64,000 nt of DNA from Catonia carolina (GCA_035578175.1 JAQMRL010000004.1:43853401-43917400), one strand, 5' to 3'. Positions 1 to 11,208 are shown, counted from the first letter of the stretch. Notes: generated by a model from the letters alone, not told the origin. Made by a program: numbers and translations.

Positions 1-29
1 TTTTTTTCATAAATAATAATGCTGACGTT

Positions 30-125
30 GAAAGAAGGTAGATAACAATGAACAGTTAAAGAATATCAGACCTGACAGGGATCGAACTCTGTACCCCAAC
101 CGACCGTCCACAACACCAAGGAAAC
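30..125 (-). repeat. SINE-5 fragment, tRNA-headed
   Basis: Read on the minus strand, a tRNA-like B box (GTTCGATCCC) is followed by CAGGTCTG and a tail ending in ATTGTTATCTACC. The same B-box-to-CAGGTCTGGCA join occurs near 36,100 (minus) and 46,215 (plus), so this is a dispersed SINE and not a tRNA gene. The head is degenerate and the 5' end is unclear. Confidence 0.5.
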
Positions 126-1261
126 CTTTCGAAGAACGGGAACTTTAGCTAGTTTATTCAAATAAGGCAAGAGACAGTAAAAATATTTCAAATTAATTGT
201 TCACGGAAAAGAAATATTTCTGTATTTCTATACCCACTTTATGTCAATTCATTTTATAACGAAGTTAACAAGTAGGCCTACACATTTATACACCTTTTTA
301 TTAAAAAAGTAACAAAATCTGTGGAATAAAACGTGAGCTGAAGAACGCAGTAGTGCAACTTATCAGATGTTTGGATTAACGTGAACTGAGAGTGTCAGCT
401 AAACTCTTTGTATGCTAATAATGTGTAGTTATAAACTGAACGTAAGAGGTTAAAACGAGAGTACTTACATTGACAATTGAACTGGTTATTTTGCTTCCTT
501 AAGAACACTGGTTGAATATAGGATTCAGTATAGGAAACCAACAGTGTACTTTATAACCTATAACGTTGATATAGGAAAAACAAAACTAGTTGACCATAAA
601 CAAATCTAAAAGAAATGAATGAATATAAAGCTGACAAGTACTTAATAAAACAAAAACCGATCTAGTACTATGTATTCACTCGGAATTCATAGAACAGCTA
701 TAACATTATACCAACCTATCAATAAATACAAGGGAGTAAATAACACACGATTACATTTACAAAGCGTTTAGATTTATGCACCTATCAAACGTTAGTAGCT
801 TATATGCAATCATGTATCAATACTGTTAACAAACAATCAATTTTAATTTATCAATATATACATTTACCTACAACAAATAGGTTATATGTTATTGGCTGAA
901 ATTATTTTACACTTCATTTGACAAGACAAATTACCTATAGTAATACACAACAGAAAACAAATTACTAACAAGTATATCTCCGGATATATTAAGAAATTTG
1001 TACTGTACTTGAATTGTTAATATAAATATTGCAACGGTTATTTCAATTTATTTTAGTATTAAAAGTACTTCATTATCACTGTGACAGTTATACCTATTAC
1101 TAGAAAATTATAAAAAATCTAATTAACTTAGTAATAGACTAAAAAGATTAAAAAATACACTTTTACTAGGTAAACTTAACTAAAAATAAAATTATTTTCC
1201 CATCAGACTACAAAAATCATTACTATATAATGTTACTACATAAATATACACTTATACTCGT
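126..1261. other. No gene seen, AT-rich
   Basis: AT-rich sequence with no coding signal and no repeat that I could match elsewhere in the window. Confidence 0.6.
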
Positions 1262-1372
1262 ATACCGTGCTTCCCAACAAAACTTGACGTATAGGGAAAT
1301 TAACATTAGACAATGTACTTTCAACATTAATCTAATTATAAAGGTGTAATCCTTATAATCAGATTAATTTAA
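1262..1372 (-). repeat. H repeat, copy 1
   Basis: On the minus strand this stretch reads as ...TACATTGTCTAATGTTAATT, then TCCCTATACGTCAA and GGAAGCACGGTATAC. It matches 2772-2866 and 7493-7590 on the plus strand. The element is short, lacks an open frame and is of unknown class. Confidence 0.6.
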
Positions 1373-1545
1373 TCATCGACTGCAGTCCAAAAGAAACATC
1401 CACTTGAAAAAACAGAACTTCCAAAATTAAAAATGCACAGGGAATAATCTGGCAAACATATAAAAATGTCTTTCAATGCATGCTGAAATCCGCCAAGCAG
1501 TTGTTCTTCCAAAGGCGCTTACGCCGGTGAAACTTTTTACAAATT

Positions 1546-1990
1546 AAGAACGAAGCTAAGACTGACCAATTTCTTAAAACAGAACGCAGAATTATCAGAA
1601 CATGCCTTAACAAGAATTATCAAAACAATGGGGAATGACGAATTCCTTCTAATGAAACTGTTAATAAGAAAATTGATCCGATTATTAGCGTGATGAAGAA
1701 AAGGAGGATTTCCTACTTTTTCCACGTTTTAAAAATACCGATAGAATATTGAAACAAGTGATCCTCAGGAACCTGAACAGGAAGATTACGGGAAGATACA
1801 TTCCAGAGATTAAGAGGGATCATTGACTGGCAATTGAAGACGCGTTTGACAAGGAAAAATAACTAGTACTCTCAAATCACACAGATTTTATTGGGGAAAA
1901 GCAGAAAGACACTTAGTGGAGATTACAGGTAAATAAGATCGGTCAGTCTCAAAATGTTCTGGCAAAACCGAGAGGCTAGACCAATACGTT
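1546..1990 (+). pseudogene. RTE-like reverse transcriptase C-terminal relic
   Basis: Conceptual translation of the plus strand gives pieces resembling the region after the RT domain of RTE-type LINEs. FLKTERRIIRTCLNKN corresponds to the usual 'FERKILRKI' block, and ISVMKKRRISYFFHVLKIP corresponds to the 'iRkRRLkFyGHilRm' block. Stops and frameshifts follow. The protein would have been the endonuclease-RT that copies a non-LTR element. Only the far C-terminal part survives. The family match is from recalled block patterns, not alignment. Confidence 0.5.
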
Positions 1991-2057
1991 ACCCGAAGAA
2001 CACTAGAAATTGATTGGCTTAGTGGTCCAATGTGCCCTCAAAAAAGGATGTAAACTT

Positions 2058-2775
2058 ATTTTTATTACTCCAGTCGTTTGGAAACAATAAAAATGAGTCT
2101 ATAAAATATTTTAATAACTAATAATTTAATTAATAATAAATAAAGACAAAACATGTAATTAAATTTCAGTATAGCGCGGTACTTAAATAGAAAATATTTC
2201 GCATCTATTGTTGTCGTGTCAATAGCCGAGCGTGTGAAGTGGTCAGGTCATTTTTGTTTTTGATTTACCGAACGAGGGGCCGTGAGTTCGAGTCTAACAA
2301 ATTAAAACATTTTATTTTCTTTTTGTTAATTGATCATTAATTATTATTAATTAAAATAATGAAACACATTTGATATTATAATTGTAATTTTTAATTCAAT
2401 AGAATTATAAATTTTAATTCAATAGAATAGAACTAGGCCTACCTACCTAAGTTTTTTTCTTGTAATTTCATTAAGTTTACAAATTATTTAATAATATTCT
2501 AGATAAAATTATTTAGAAAAAAAAATTAATAGTGTGTGGGATTTGAACTCACGATCTCTCGTACGTTAAAATCAAAAGTAAAATATCAACTGTCCGTTAT
2601 ACACGTACGGTTAATGTGCGCACAACAATGTTTGCGAACTTTTTCTTATCCACCGCGCTGTATCGAAATTGAATAACATTTTTGTCTTTATTTATCAGTA
2701 ATTTCAAATTATTAGCAATTAACATCTTTAGTAGACTCATTTTTATTCTGTTTCCAAAATACTGGAGTAATAAAA
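2058..2775. repeat. Long inverted repeat with tRNA-like boxes in both arms
   Basis: The left arm (about 2058-2310) and right arm (about 2522-2775) are diverged reverse complements, separated by a ~210-bp AT-rich centre. Shared blocks include ATTACTCCAG, AAAATGAGTCTA, AATAAATAAAGACAAAA and a segment with GTGAGTTCRARTCYMACA, which resembles a tRNA B box. It could be a foldback transposon or two SINE-like copies inserted head to head. The arms differ at many sites, so the event is old. Confidence 0.6.
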
Positions 2776-2866
2776 GTAATATCACTCCCTTATAATAAGA
2801 TTAATATTGACAGTACATTGTCCAACGTCAATTTCATTACAGGTCAAATTTCTTGGTAACACGGCA
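2776..2866 (+). repeat. H repeat, copy 2, interrupted
   Basis: It matches copies 1 and 3 through CATTGTCCAACGTCAATTTC and CACGGCATAC. It is cut at a TA by the mariner-like element that follows, so the H repeat is older than that insertion. Confidence 0.6.
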
Positions 2867-2868
2867 TA

Positions 2869-3462
2869 CAGGTGGCGCAAAAGTCACTTGACGCCACATA
2901 AAAAACTAATTACATAGAGCAAAAAATTACGAATACAAAATGTAATACAATAATTTTCGTCCATAATGCTGGTATTACAAAATATTGGTAATACCTGGTC
3001 AAATACTTAGCCAAGCTTAAAAGTTACGTTGTACCAGGCTTCATGTCATATGTTGAAAATATTAAAGTCATTTACTTTCCAAAATTATGGCGCTTCATGA
3101 TACTACGCCATTGCAGTTCGCAATTATTTTTATGAAGCCTTTGATAGAAGAGTGATAGGTCAACGGGGAGATATTGACATGCCTCCACGTTCATCCGATA
3201 TTACGCCAATGGAGTTTGTTCGTTTGGGGTACCATCAAGGAATCTGTTTATTCTATAAATCCATATACTACTGACAAACTGAAAGATTATGATGCATCCC
3301 ATTATTTTGACCATGACACAAATCTTTATCGTAGAGTGTATAACAGTGTTTTCAAAAGGCTTAAAACGTGCATTAATGAAGATGGAAGTAATTTCAACAT
3401 AAAAAATTGTATTAATTCAGTACTTTTTTAAACATATGACAAGTTACTTTTGCGCCACCCTG
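2869..3462 (+). mobile_element. Mariner-like deletion derivative with both terminal repeats
   Basis: The 594-bp element begins CAGGTGGCGCAAAAGTCACT and ends in the near-perfect reverse complement (…AAGTTACTTTTGCGCCACC then CTG). It is flanked by TA at 2867-2868 and 3463-3464, the Tc1/mariner target duplication. The left terminus lacks one G relative to the right. Only the 3' part of the transposase gene remains, so this is a non-autonomous, internally deleted copy. Confidence 0.85.
3116..3431 (+). pseudogene. Mariner-type DDE transposase 3' fragment
   Basis: Translation gives VIGQRGDIDMPPRSSDITPM and then, after a one-base frameshift, FVWGTIKESVYSINPYTTDK and RRVYNSVFKRLKTCIN. This matches the end of mariner-family transposases, where a 'WPPRSPDLTPLDFFLWG' block precedes the C-terminal helix region. 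The upstream HTH and first catalytic aspartates are deleted. It lies inside the terminal repeats of 2869-3462 and ends in a stop about 30 bp before the right end, as expected. Confidence 0.8.
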
Positions 3463-3464
3463 TA

Positions 3465-3882
3465 CTATATTTTTTAACATACATTCTAAAGAATATTCTA
3501 CTCTATATCAGAAAAACAAAAAGGAAAAGGGGCGCCAGATAGCAATTAATTAAACTGTTAAAATAACAGACCTTAAGGTCACTCGCACACAAAGATGATT
3601 ATAATCAAAACTAACATAAAGCTGGCGAATATCACAATACAATAATATTGTATCCTTATATTTACTGGAATGACAAAATTTGTTTCTCAAGATTTTTATC
3701 ACATAATATGCATGTTAAATACTAAAAAAATCACATCAAAAAATGGATTTATTACTTACTATCAAGGGTATAAGACCACACAAATTCTCAAGAAACAACG
3801 TGAAATTCTTACCTGAAATCAGAAATTAAATTATTACACATACGCAATGTTAATAATACAACAAAACTAAATTCATTAACCT
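3465..3882. other. No gene seen
   Basis: AT-rich sequence without a recognised repeat or coding signal. Confidence 0.6.
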
Positions 3883-4061
3883 TTTTGTGGCCAGTGGTTA
3901 GAAGGTTAAACTGCGCCGAACACTGCAAAGCGAAAGTTCCCAGGTTCAAATCCAAACAAGGGTCTGAATATTATAACACATTAAAACCCACTGATTCTGT
4001 ATCGTAACCCATCGTAGTCGCTAATAACCAAAGCAGTTGATACAATCTAAATAAACTAGTA
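3883..4061 (+). repeat. SINE-4 copy 1, tRNA-headed
   Basis: The head contains TGTGGCCAGTGGTTAGAAGG (A-box-like) and the B box GGTTCAAATCC. The tail reads ACCCATCGTAGTCGCTAATA, then ACCAAAGCAGTTGATAC. The same tail follows at 4,290 and, inverted, at 20,552. Its structure is head, short unrelated body and AT-rich end. Confidence 0.75.
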
Positions 4062-4194
4062 CAAAAAATTATTTTTTTAAATGCTTTAAAAAAATTATTT
4101 TTCATGTAAATATAGATTAACTTTTTTAAAGTAATAAAACTACATCCGGTAGAACAAAAACTTTATGAAAACCAATAAAACAAAATTTACAAAC

Positions 4195-4345
4195 AGCGGT
4201 TTTTGTGATAACCAGCGGAGGTCCCGGGTTCGATTCCCGGCTAGGGTCTGGAAATTATAGCAAGTCACTCCCCAACATTCTATAACCCACTGTAGTCGCT
4301 AATGACCAAGCTGTTGATGCGACTATAAATAAATAAAAATAAAAT
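4195..4345 (+). repeat. SINE-4 copy 2, partial head
   Basis: The B box GGTTCGATTCC and CTAGGGTCTGG are followed by the family tail AACCCACTGTAGTCGCTAAT, then GACCAAGCTGTTGATGCGAC, and an (AAATA)n-like end. The 5' tRNA part is disrupted. Confidence 0.75.
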
Positions 4346-4460
4346 AAAAACAATTATTGTAACATTATGATATAAATAGTTGGAGGTGAGATAATTAGGT
4401 GAGACCTGGTATTGCATGCAAGGAGTGTATTGTTACGTAACTAGCATTGCTACCGGTGAA

Positions 4461-4577
4461 GGGGTATAAAAGTACCTTTATTAGTACTTGAACCACGGAA
4501 CCTTCGTCTCCGTGTATAATTTGTCAAACAGCTGACCCGCGACAACGACTTTACCACTAGACCAACCCGGTGGGTTT
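4461..4577 (-). repeat. SINE-1 fragment, tRNA-like head
   Basis: On the minus strand it begins with the family head AAACCCACCGGGTTGGTCTA, continues through a B-box-like GGTTCAAGTAC and stops soon after. The body and tail are missing. Confidence 0.75.
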
Positions 4578-5154
4578 GCACAATAACATATTAGTTCCTT
4601 TTACATAGTCAGATAATCAATACGTAACAGTATTATAAATAGGTTTCGTAGAAAAATTATTTCAGTAAAGCAATGTACTTAGAATCAAATTAGAAAGAAT
4701 AAATAATAAATTGAACAAATACAGATAGATATTATAATGAATAATGAATAAGAATTCCATAAAAATAGACATTTTTAAATATTAATCTGTAGGAAATGTT
4801 TTTATATAGATTCCATAGCACGGTTGATAAAGAGGTAAGGGTGGTCAAGAAAACCCTTATAAATCGATATAAGGGTCAAAAAAGAGATAGGCATAAGGGA
4901 GACGAATGCGATTTAAAAGCTCTACTCTAAATTGAGCAGGATGCAAAAGGTTCACGTTGGTGTATTGATAAGGTAAAGGGATTTGTGGTTTGCGAAGGGA
5001 AGGGAAACATTGACTTATCGGCATAAATATTTGCGTAGATTCTTAGAAAAAATACGTGGTTATTCCTCCCACAAAAAATTCATCTCTATACTGAAGATAT
5101 GATGACATTAACGAATGAATTTATTGCATTACACTACCTTTAAAATATATTAGA
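4578..5154. other. No gene seen
   Basis: AT-rich, with no recognised repeat and no protein-like frame. It ends at the Helitron terminus. Confidence 0.6.
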
Positions 5155-5408
5155 CTAGCAACCCCCGCTCGTTTCGCTTCACAGCAGCAATGCAGTCTAA
5201 TTAAATTATTTTAAAACCTTTCTATATACAATATTTGTGGTTTTATTGCCCTACGGCAGCAAAATAAATTGTTTTTCTGCACTTCCAGCTCTAGAAAGTC
5301 CGACATAAAGTTGTCCATGAGTGAAGCACTCTTGTCTCAAATAGATCCCCACCGTTTCAAATGTTTATCCCTGCGATTTAACAGAAGTGAATAAAATGCA
5401 TAGAAGAA
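5155..5408 (-). mobile_element. Helitron 3' end with helicase C-terminus
   Basis: On the minus strand one frame reads ILFTSVKSQG, a stop, TFETVGIYLRQECF, then THGQLYVGLSRAGSAEK. This is the Pif1-like helicase C-terminus of Helitron Rep/helicase proteins, with the 'KSQGQT' block (Q changed to stop) and the 'GQLYVALSR' block. About 170 bp downstream the sequence ends GCGAAACGAGCGGGGGTTGC then CTAG, followed by T at 5154. That is a typical Helitron 3' terminus (CTRR before T). The fragment is 5'-truncated and inactive. Confidence 0.85.
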
Positions 5409-5574
5409 TACCGATGGAAAAGAAAGAGACAGTTGATATGTGGCTGAGATAAGAGACTGTAATATGTGGGTGCGGTACGCAGAGTAACTGGAAATGACTC
5501 ATTCACTTCCTGTCCACTGAAAACAAATACATAAAATATAGTACCTACATAAAAACTTTAATATTCTTTGTCTT
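5409..5574. other. Short spacer, nothing recognised
   Basis: Sequence between the Helitron fragment and the RT relic, with no supported feature. Confidence 0.5.
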
Positions 5575-6240
5575 CTTATGGTCCAAATCCATTCCGGATG
5601 TTGGTAACCATGATAGTTATCATGACTTTAAAGACCGCCGCTCTGAATACCGCCTGGAAAACCACTTTCAGAACAGTCATTTAATTCATAAATTAACTTT
5701 CATTAGGGCAGTCACCATGAGTAAGCCATATATTTGCTAGGGGGCGCGCAAATGTTTGGGGAAACAAATGGTCCGGGAATCTAGAAAACATTTTAGACAC
5801 TCGCGTTATAATACTATATATTTAAGTCATCAGGGAATATCAAAATATTTGTCATACAATTGTAATTTTAAAGGTAGCTTGTCTTATGAGAACATTCCCT
5901 ACCATCAAGACCACTTAAGTTTTGTCGATTGCCTCACGGAAAAGAAACCGAACTCACACCGTACCAATCCTAAAAATTCCTTAACTCCATGGTCTACGTC
6001 AACCAAGACCGCTCTTACCATCTATCTTTCCCTGCATTTTATTCTGCAGCATTCCATAATTCTCGTCTCTCATCACAAGACCAAAGTACTCCAGTTTTCC
6101 ATTGCCTTATTTAGGTTCACCAAGACATCCACGTTCCATACTCTACCCATCCATGATATACGTCGCAATTGCCTGCACATCTCGAAGACCTCAAGTTATT
6201 TTGAATATTTTGGTTCAGCGTCCAGACTCTCTTACAACAA
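5575..6240 (-). pseudogene. LINE reverse transcriptase C-terminal relic, interrupted
   Basis: On the minus strand, 6240-5985 gives EVFEMCRQLRRISWMGRVWN and, in a second frame, KLEYFGLVMRDENYGMLQNK followed by MQGKIDGKSGLG. This resembles the 'FEMWCYRRMLKIpWtervtN ... KLEYfGHiMR.. GKIdGkRg' region of insect endonuclease-RT elements. Further on, 5690-5575 gives VFRAAVFKVMITIMVTNIRN then a stop, resembling the protein end ('LFRAavsKvkIAmMIANIRN'). The ~300 bp between them are not clearly alignable. A 175-codon frame on the opposite strand is an antisense shadow. Confidence 0.65.
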
Positions 6241-6457
6241 ACTGAGAATGCGAAACCGCGCCTATTTTGCATTCAACTGTTGAATTTCAACAGTTTTCTC
6301 AGCTGTAAATTTCTCAACAGTAGCAACAGCACATCTCGAAGGCCTCAAGTTATTTTGAATCATTTTGGTTCAGCGTCGAAACATAAACCTCTTACAACAA
6401 ACCGAGAATGTGAAACAGCGCCTATTTTGCAATTAATTGTTGAATTTCAACAGTTTT
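6176..6457. repeat. Direct duplication, two units of ~125 bp
   Basis: Unit 1 is 6176-6297 and unit 2 is 6330-6457. Both run from CACATCTCGAAG through TTTTGGTTCAGCGTC and GCGCCTATTTTGC to GTTGAATTTCAACAGTTTT. The duplication starts inside the RT relic and so postdates its decay. Each unit ends in a small palindrome. Confidence 0.85.
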
Positions 6458-7492
6458 GAATTTCTTGAACCTAAATAGTTTAACCTCGATCGAAAAATAT
6501 ACGAAGAAGAATTTGAAGAAAATTATAAATAACAATTTCATACAAATTAAAAAATTATCTGAGGAGTTTGTAAGTATTTTAAATAGATTTATATTTACTT
6601 TCTAAGACGCTGGCAAAACCCGTTACTGTATGTCTCTCCCACGAAACCAAAAAATCTACTGTTTATTTTTTAATTACTTTTTGATTATTTCGTAGTTAAT
6701 AAACTACAACAATTAATCGAAATACATTAATTACATTGTGCGTGAAATGACAAACACACTAGTAACAATACATTTGAAATAAACAAAACACAAACTTCAG
6801 ATGCAAAATTAAGTCTATAAAAGAAAGAGAAGTAAATAAAAAAAATCAAGTGAAAAGTAGGCCTATCGGTACGGAAAAGAAAGAAAAAGGGTGAAAATGT
6901 ATTGTTTCTCTTAAGAAGGAAAAGGGTTTGTGGAGAGGAAAGATTTGTAAGGCGCAGTTTGGGGGTTTTGGGCTTGTTAAAGTAAAACTAAAACATCCGG
7001 GAGATATGCAAAATAAAAGCTCATTTTAAAACAGAGGATAGAAAATGCTGTTTTAGTAAGCTCTGTTTTTTTTTCAAAAATAATGCTAGACGTTGTAGGG
7101 CCTATAATAAGAAATGAAGAGAATTGTTTGTTTTAATGTAAAAAGTTTATTCAAGAGGCTAAGTATTTTGTTTGTACAGTGAATAAAAATAATAGTAAAA
7201 TATAAAAAATAAAAACCGTTAACGTAAATGAGTCGAATGAAATAATATATTAATAATTAAAATAAATATGTAATGGCGAAGATTTTTATGTTACAGTCCA
7301 TAGGCTACATCATGCTATGAATTTCCCATAACAGGCCGGTAGAGTGTTAAATTACTGCATTTGATGCTAGTCTAGGGCTACAAATAATAGTTCTGTTTCT
7401 TGTCACATGGTCAGCCAATTACATGACTGAAGCATTTAAGAACAGAAAAGGCAGAGGCGTAAATATATATCACACATTAGAATAAAAGTAAG
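6458..7492. other. No gene seen
   Basis: AT-rich sequence of about 1 kb. No protein-like frame or repeat was recognised. Confidence 0.6.
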
Positions 7493-7590
7493 ATTACTAC
7501 CTTATAATAGGATTATTGTTGACAGTGCATTGTCCAATCTTAATTTCCCTATACTTCAAATTTTTTAGGAAGCACGGTGTGTATATGTAA
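7493..7590 (+). repeat. H repeat, copy 3
   Basis: Uninterrupted copy: CTTATAATAGGATTATTGTT, GACAGTGCATTGTCCAATC, TTAATTTCCCTATACTTCAA and GGAAGCACGGTGTGTATA. It serves as the empty-site comparison for copy 2. Confidence 0.65.
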
Positions 7591-8189
7591 TAATGGAAAG
7601 GCATTTGTAAGATAATGGTTAATGAATGCAGTTATATTACATATTTTTTTATGTTATACGTATGTATATATGTTTCAGTTATATGTAATTTTCAAAATTT
7701 AAATAATTCTACCACAAAATTGGCTTATCAATATTTCATGTTATTAATACATTTGTTCTAATATTTTTACGCTAAGTAAAACGATAGTTTGCTCGTGTCG
7801 AACGGTTGAGCGGTTACCGAGATAGCAAGGGTTCAGAATATTGTTAATAAATAAAAATTTAAGAAACCTACGAATTTGAAATTTCGTACACGTTGTAATA
7901 ATATGATTGTCTACGTTGAGTTAAAATTTCAAACATTTTAGTCAAATAATTCTTGAGTTGTACGCCTTTAAATGCAATAAATTCTTTGCGGCAGCAAAAA
8001 AAACCGGGCTTTTTGTCTTCCAATTTCAATATAGCAATTATAAAACAACATTAAAAATATAGGATTACTATAGGTCAACGCAAAATAAAAAGATCTAAAT
8101 TTTAATGTGAAGTATGTTGAAATCCGACTCATCGTTTTGGAAATGCAAGGGTTCGAACTCGGGTGTCTATGATTATAAAACTGATGGTA
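7591..8189. other. No gene; tRNA-box-like scraps
   Basis: GGTTGAGCGGTTACCGAGAT near 7804 and GGGTTCGAACTC near 8150 look like tRNA A/B-box remains in opposite contexts. Neither folds by eye into a tRNA, so I treat them as SINE debris at most. Confidence 0.4.
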
Positions 8190-8426
8190 GTCATAGTTAT
8201 CTCCTCTGAAAGTAATTAATTTCATTATACAGTCATACTTTGTGGTGAATGAAGTGAAGGTGTCATTTGCATAGTGGAAAATATGTGTTTTTCAAAGGGC
8301 TGGCAGGCTGATAAGCATACTTTTCCATTTAGTGAGGACGACAATTTTAAACCACCTCACTCCTCGTTTTACTTAGTAAAGCCTCAAAAGGTTCAAACCA
8401 GCCTTTCGGCTGATAACCTAAACAGC
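8190..8426 (+). repeat. SINE-2 copy 1, 5'-truncated
   Basis: It matches the 3' half of the family: GTGGTGAATGAAGTGAAGGT, CACCTCACTCCTCGTTTTAC and GGTTCAAACCAGCCTTTCGG, then CTGATAACCTAAAC. The 5' half seen in full copies is absent. Confidence 0.8.
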
Positions 8427-8742
8427 TACGAATAATATCTATTTCGCCCACACGCTGCATGCAGGTTTATTCCCAGCCTTGAAGGGGTTGCATTAATATA
8501 TATAGTATATGTTTGAAAACATTACTGTGTGAATTAGGAACGTTCAATAATTAAAGGGACATATTAAGGTATCGATCAAACGGTTAATTTAAAGACAATT
8601 AAATATGAAAGTAAAGTTGTAAAACTTGGAAATGCTATTAATCAGCTATTCGGTCATAATTAAAATTAACAGAACCTCTTCTGCCCATTTCCGCTTAAAA
8701 CTGATGTATACTCCGAAAGAGCAACGTTGTTGTAAGATTTTT

Positions 8743-8880
8743 ACTTTCTCTTGCCCATATGAATACATAGAAAGGAAAAGTAATTATTGTTTTCATGTCG
8801 ATTTTTCGAAATCGAGTTTTCACCGGATCTAAACGTTTTCAGACCCCTTGAACCCAAAAAAAAAATGTTTTTAGCGACTG

Positions 8881-8913
<33 letters not shown>

Positions 8914-9266
8914 CGCGTGCGTGTGTGTGTGTAAGAAAATTGTTTTTTGAGATTGCGACTTTAATATGCACTTTAGCGCAAAAATGTATAAAAATTTTTT
9001 TAGAGAATTCAAAATCCCACAACTTTTATTTCAATTTTTTATTTGTATAACGCTTAGTTTATCGGTAATTAGCGATTTTCTGTTTTTACTCACGAAATCG
9101 TGTAAAAAATCGATTATTATATAAGATTTCAGCCTTAGTATACATTTTACGACAACAGTGTATAATAAAATTTATAGGAAATTAAAAGATCTACAACTTT
9201 TATATAAAGCATTTTTCTTTACAGAGCCTAGTTTAGCGTGAAAGAGTTATTTTCCGTATTTTTAAA
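8743..9266 (+). repeat. Rep-A copy, internally deleted
   Basis: It starts with the family terminus ACTTTCTCTTGCC and runs through CACCGGATCTAAACGTTTTC into a GT/GC microsatellite (8879-8934). It then jumps to the AAAATTGTTTTTTGAGATTG block. The section between the microsatellite and that block, present in copies at 30,860 and 58,354, is deleted. The distal terminus is missing. Small frames over the GT tract are not genes. Confidence 0.8.
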
Positions 9267-9379
9267 CCGGAATGTAACATTGATAGTTTTCTAGTACTCG
9301 CAAGGTTCAATATTTCGTAACTATTTAAAAGACAAACTTACCATGAACAGTAAGTACTATTCTAACATACTCCAACAGA

Positions 9380-9650
9380 GGTGAGACCCGCGAAAAGTAA
9401 AAACGTAAGGACACACTCTCAAAAGGTGTGGTTTTCTTGCATAATAATACACATCCCCACACCGTTCAAAGAACGAGAGAAACGTTCAAGAAGTTGGGTT
9501 AGAAGGCGTTACCACATCCTCCTTACATCCCAGACCTCACCCTGTCCGATTTTCATTTGTTCGACCCGTTCAAAGACATTTTACTCGAAAAAAATTTTGT
9601 CTGTAACGAAGCGGTACTCAAATGGTTCAAAGTAGCTACATACTTCTACA
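9380..9650 (+). pseudogene. Mariner transposase relic
   Basis: Frames combine to give HTVQRTRETFKKLGWKALPH, PPYIPDLTLSDFHLFDPFKD and ILLEKNFVCNEAVLKWFK. This is the mariner/Mos1-type catalytic C-terminal block 'LGWevLpHPPYSPDLaPSDyHLF.pLk', containing the third catalytic D of the D,D34D triad (within SDFHLF). A frameshift separates the N-terminal piece. No terminal repeats were found. Confidence 0.75.
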
Positions 9651-9929
9651 GTACTTTCGGCGAAACGGTAGTTGTGGATGTGCGCGCTGGAGCACGCACG
9701 GCCTGGAAACTACTGGGTGATCAAGAGAGCCTTACTGTACTTTTTTCATATTTCACAATACCGTACTTCGTACAATGCATCTACATTTATTGTTAGCCAT
9801 ATAACATTATTATAATACATTTATATTGCTTTACTTAATGATTAATATTTTTATTATGCAAAACTAAAATATTTAGATGCAATTAATTTTAAATTTAATT
9901 ACATATATTAGGAGTAAACTACATAGATT

Positions 9930-10480
9930 TCGAATTTTTTGAAGTTTACAAAATGTCACTTTGTAAAAAGTTAATAAATTAATAGATAAAGGGGCGCAGG
10001 CATAAACAGCGTCATCAAACTGATCATTTTCAATGTCTTCGCTGAATCCGTCACTGCTTCTTTCTTCAATTTTACTTTCGAATGACCTTTTGTGATTTAT
10101 TGTCAACTACAAACTCCCTCTGGAATTACTCACATTTAACTTGTTTTACTTTGCTACACACAGCCTGCCATTCATCTTTTCCAATTCTCGAAAAAGTGTC
10201 ATTACACAATTACATTACATTTTCTATTTTAAATGTCACATTTGTCACCGATACATAACCTTTAATATTCGCCCAGATTAGCTCGATTGATCGATATCTG
10301 GGTGATAAGACGGTAATCTGAGAGGGACTTGACCAATGGTGCGCAATAGTTCATCGAAATGGTACTTTCTCTCGGTTAATTTATATTTTTTAACGACTTC
10401 GTACAACTCCGGTTTTATCATTGTATCAGCGATAGGGACTCCTCTAGCACGAAGCCAGTCACACATCTCTGAAATAGACG
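9930..10480 (-). pseudogene. DDE superfamily transposase relic (IS630/Tc1-like)
   Basis: The minus strand reads MCDWLRARGVPIADTMIKPE, LYEVVKKYKLTERKYHFDEL and GQVPLRLPSYHPDIDQSS. After a frameshift the bases for 'LIWANIKGYV' follow. This matches the DDE endonuclease block 'GH.vlRLPPYHpeLNPIElIWa.vK.yV', a family different from the two mariner relics nearby. Further downstream, SKIEERSSDGFSEDIENDQF resembles the acidic C-terminal tail of such proteins. The catalytic N of 'LNPIE' reads D-Q here, and several stops are present. Confidence 0.7.
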
Positions 10481-10680
10481 CATTAACAAGTTACATGACA
10501 GCAAGTGTACCACAGAAAACAACAGATTGTTCGATGAATACTTGTTTTGACTACACCCGGTTCATAATATTATCTTCCGCGCGCGTCCTCTCTATCGAAG
10601 GCCATAGCTATCGTTCCAACAAAACAACTGTAATCTGCGGGAATCAGAGCTCACAAAACGGTGGGGCAAGTATCTAAATA

Positions 10681-11207
10681 TTGCTGGAGACAACGCTGAA
10701 AAATAATTGTCATTGTCATTAACATTCAACATCGGTTTTTCTTTACTTCAATTCGTCCCGTTAATTTTTTAACATTCCTCGTAAAATGTATAAATCAGAA
10801 ATTTAATCACTAATTTCTTATTAAACATTATGAATTACTGTTTAGTTCATTATTTTCCTGTTTCGTGAGGTAGAGACTTGAGCTAAAGAAATACACTAAT
10901 AAAAAGATCTTCTGTAGAAAAGCTACAAAGTTATCATGAGGAATCAATAATGCGGCTGTCATAAATAAAAGTAATATAATTTATAATCAGATAATAAATA
11001 GACTATTAATTTAATCAAAGATAACAGAAGAAAGTCATGAAATAGACCTTTACATTTATTAATATTTGCTAACCTTTAAATACCACTATTGTTTTTTATA
11101 AAAACTAATAGGGTATTATAAAAAAAAACAATGCACGATAAATTAACTTAATACTCTCCATAAAATAGAAATATTGAAGGTCTATTGCTTTTTCCAATAA
11201 TAAAAAT
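10681..11207. other. No gene seen
   Basis: AT-rich, with no recognised repeat or coding signal. Confidence 0.6.
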
Positions 11208-11208
11208 C

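Noticed and set aside
5756..6283. 175-codon plus-strand open frame, the longest in the window
   Set aside because: It lies antisense to a recognisable RT relic and its residues match no domain. It is a mirror of the minus-strand coding remains.
8741..9050. Open frames with poly-TH or poly-CV tracts
   Set aside because: Produced by the CA/GT microsatellite inside Rep-A; similar chance frames appear at 18,405, 30,821, 43,167 and 58,309.
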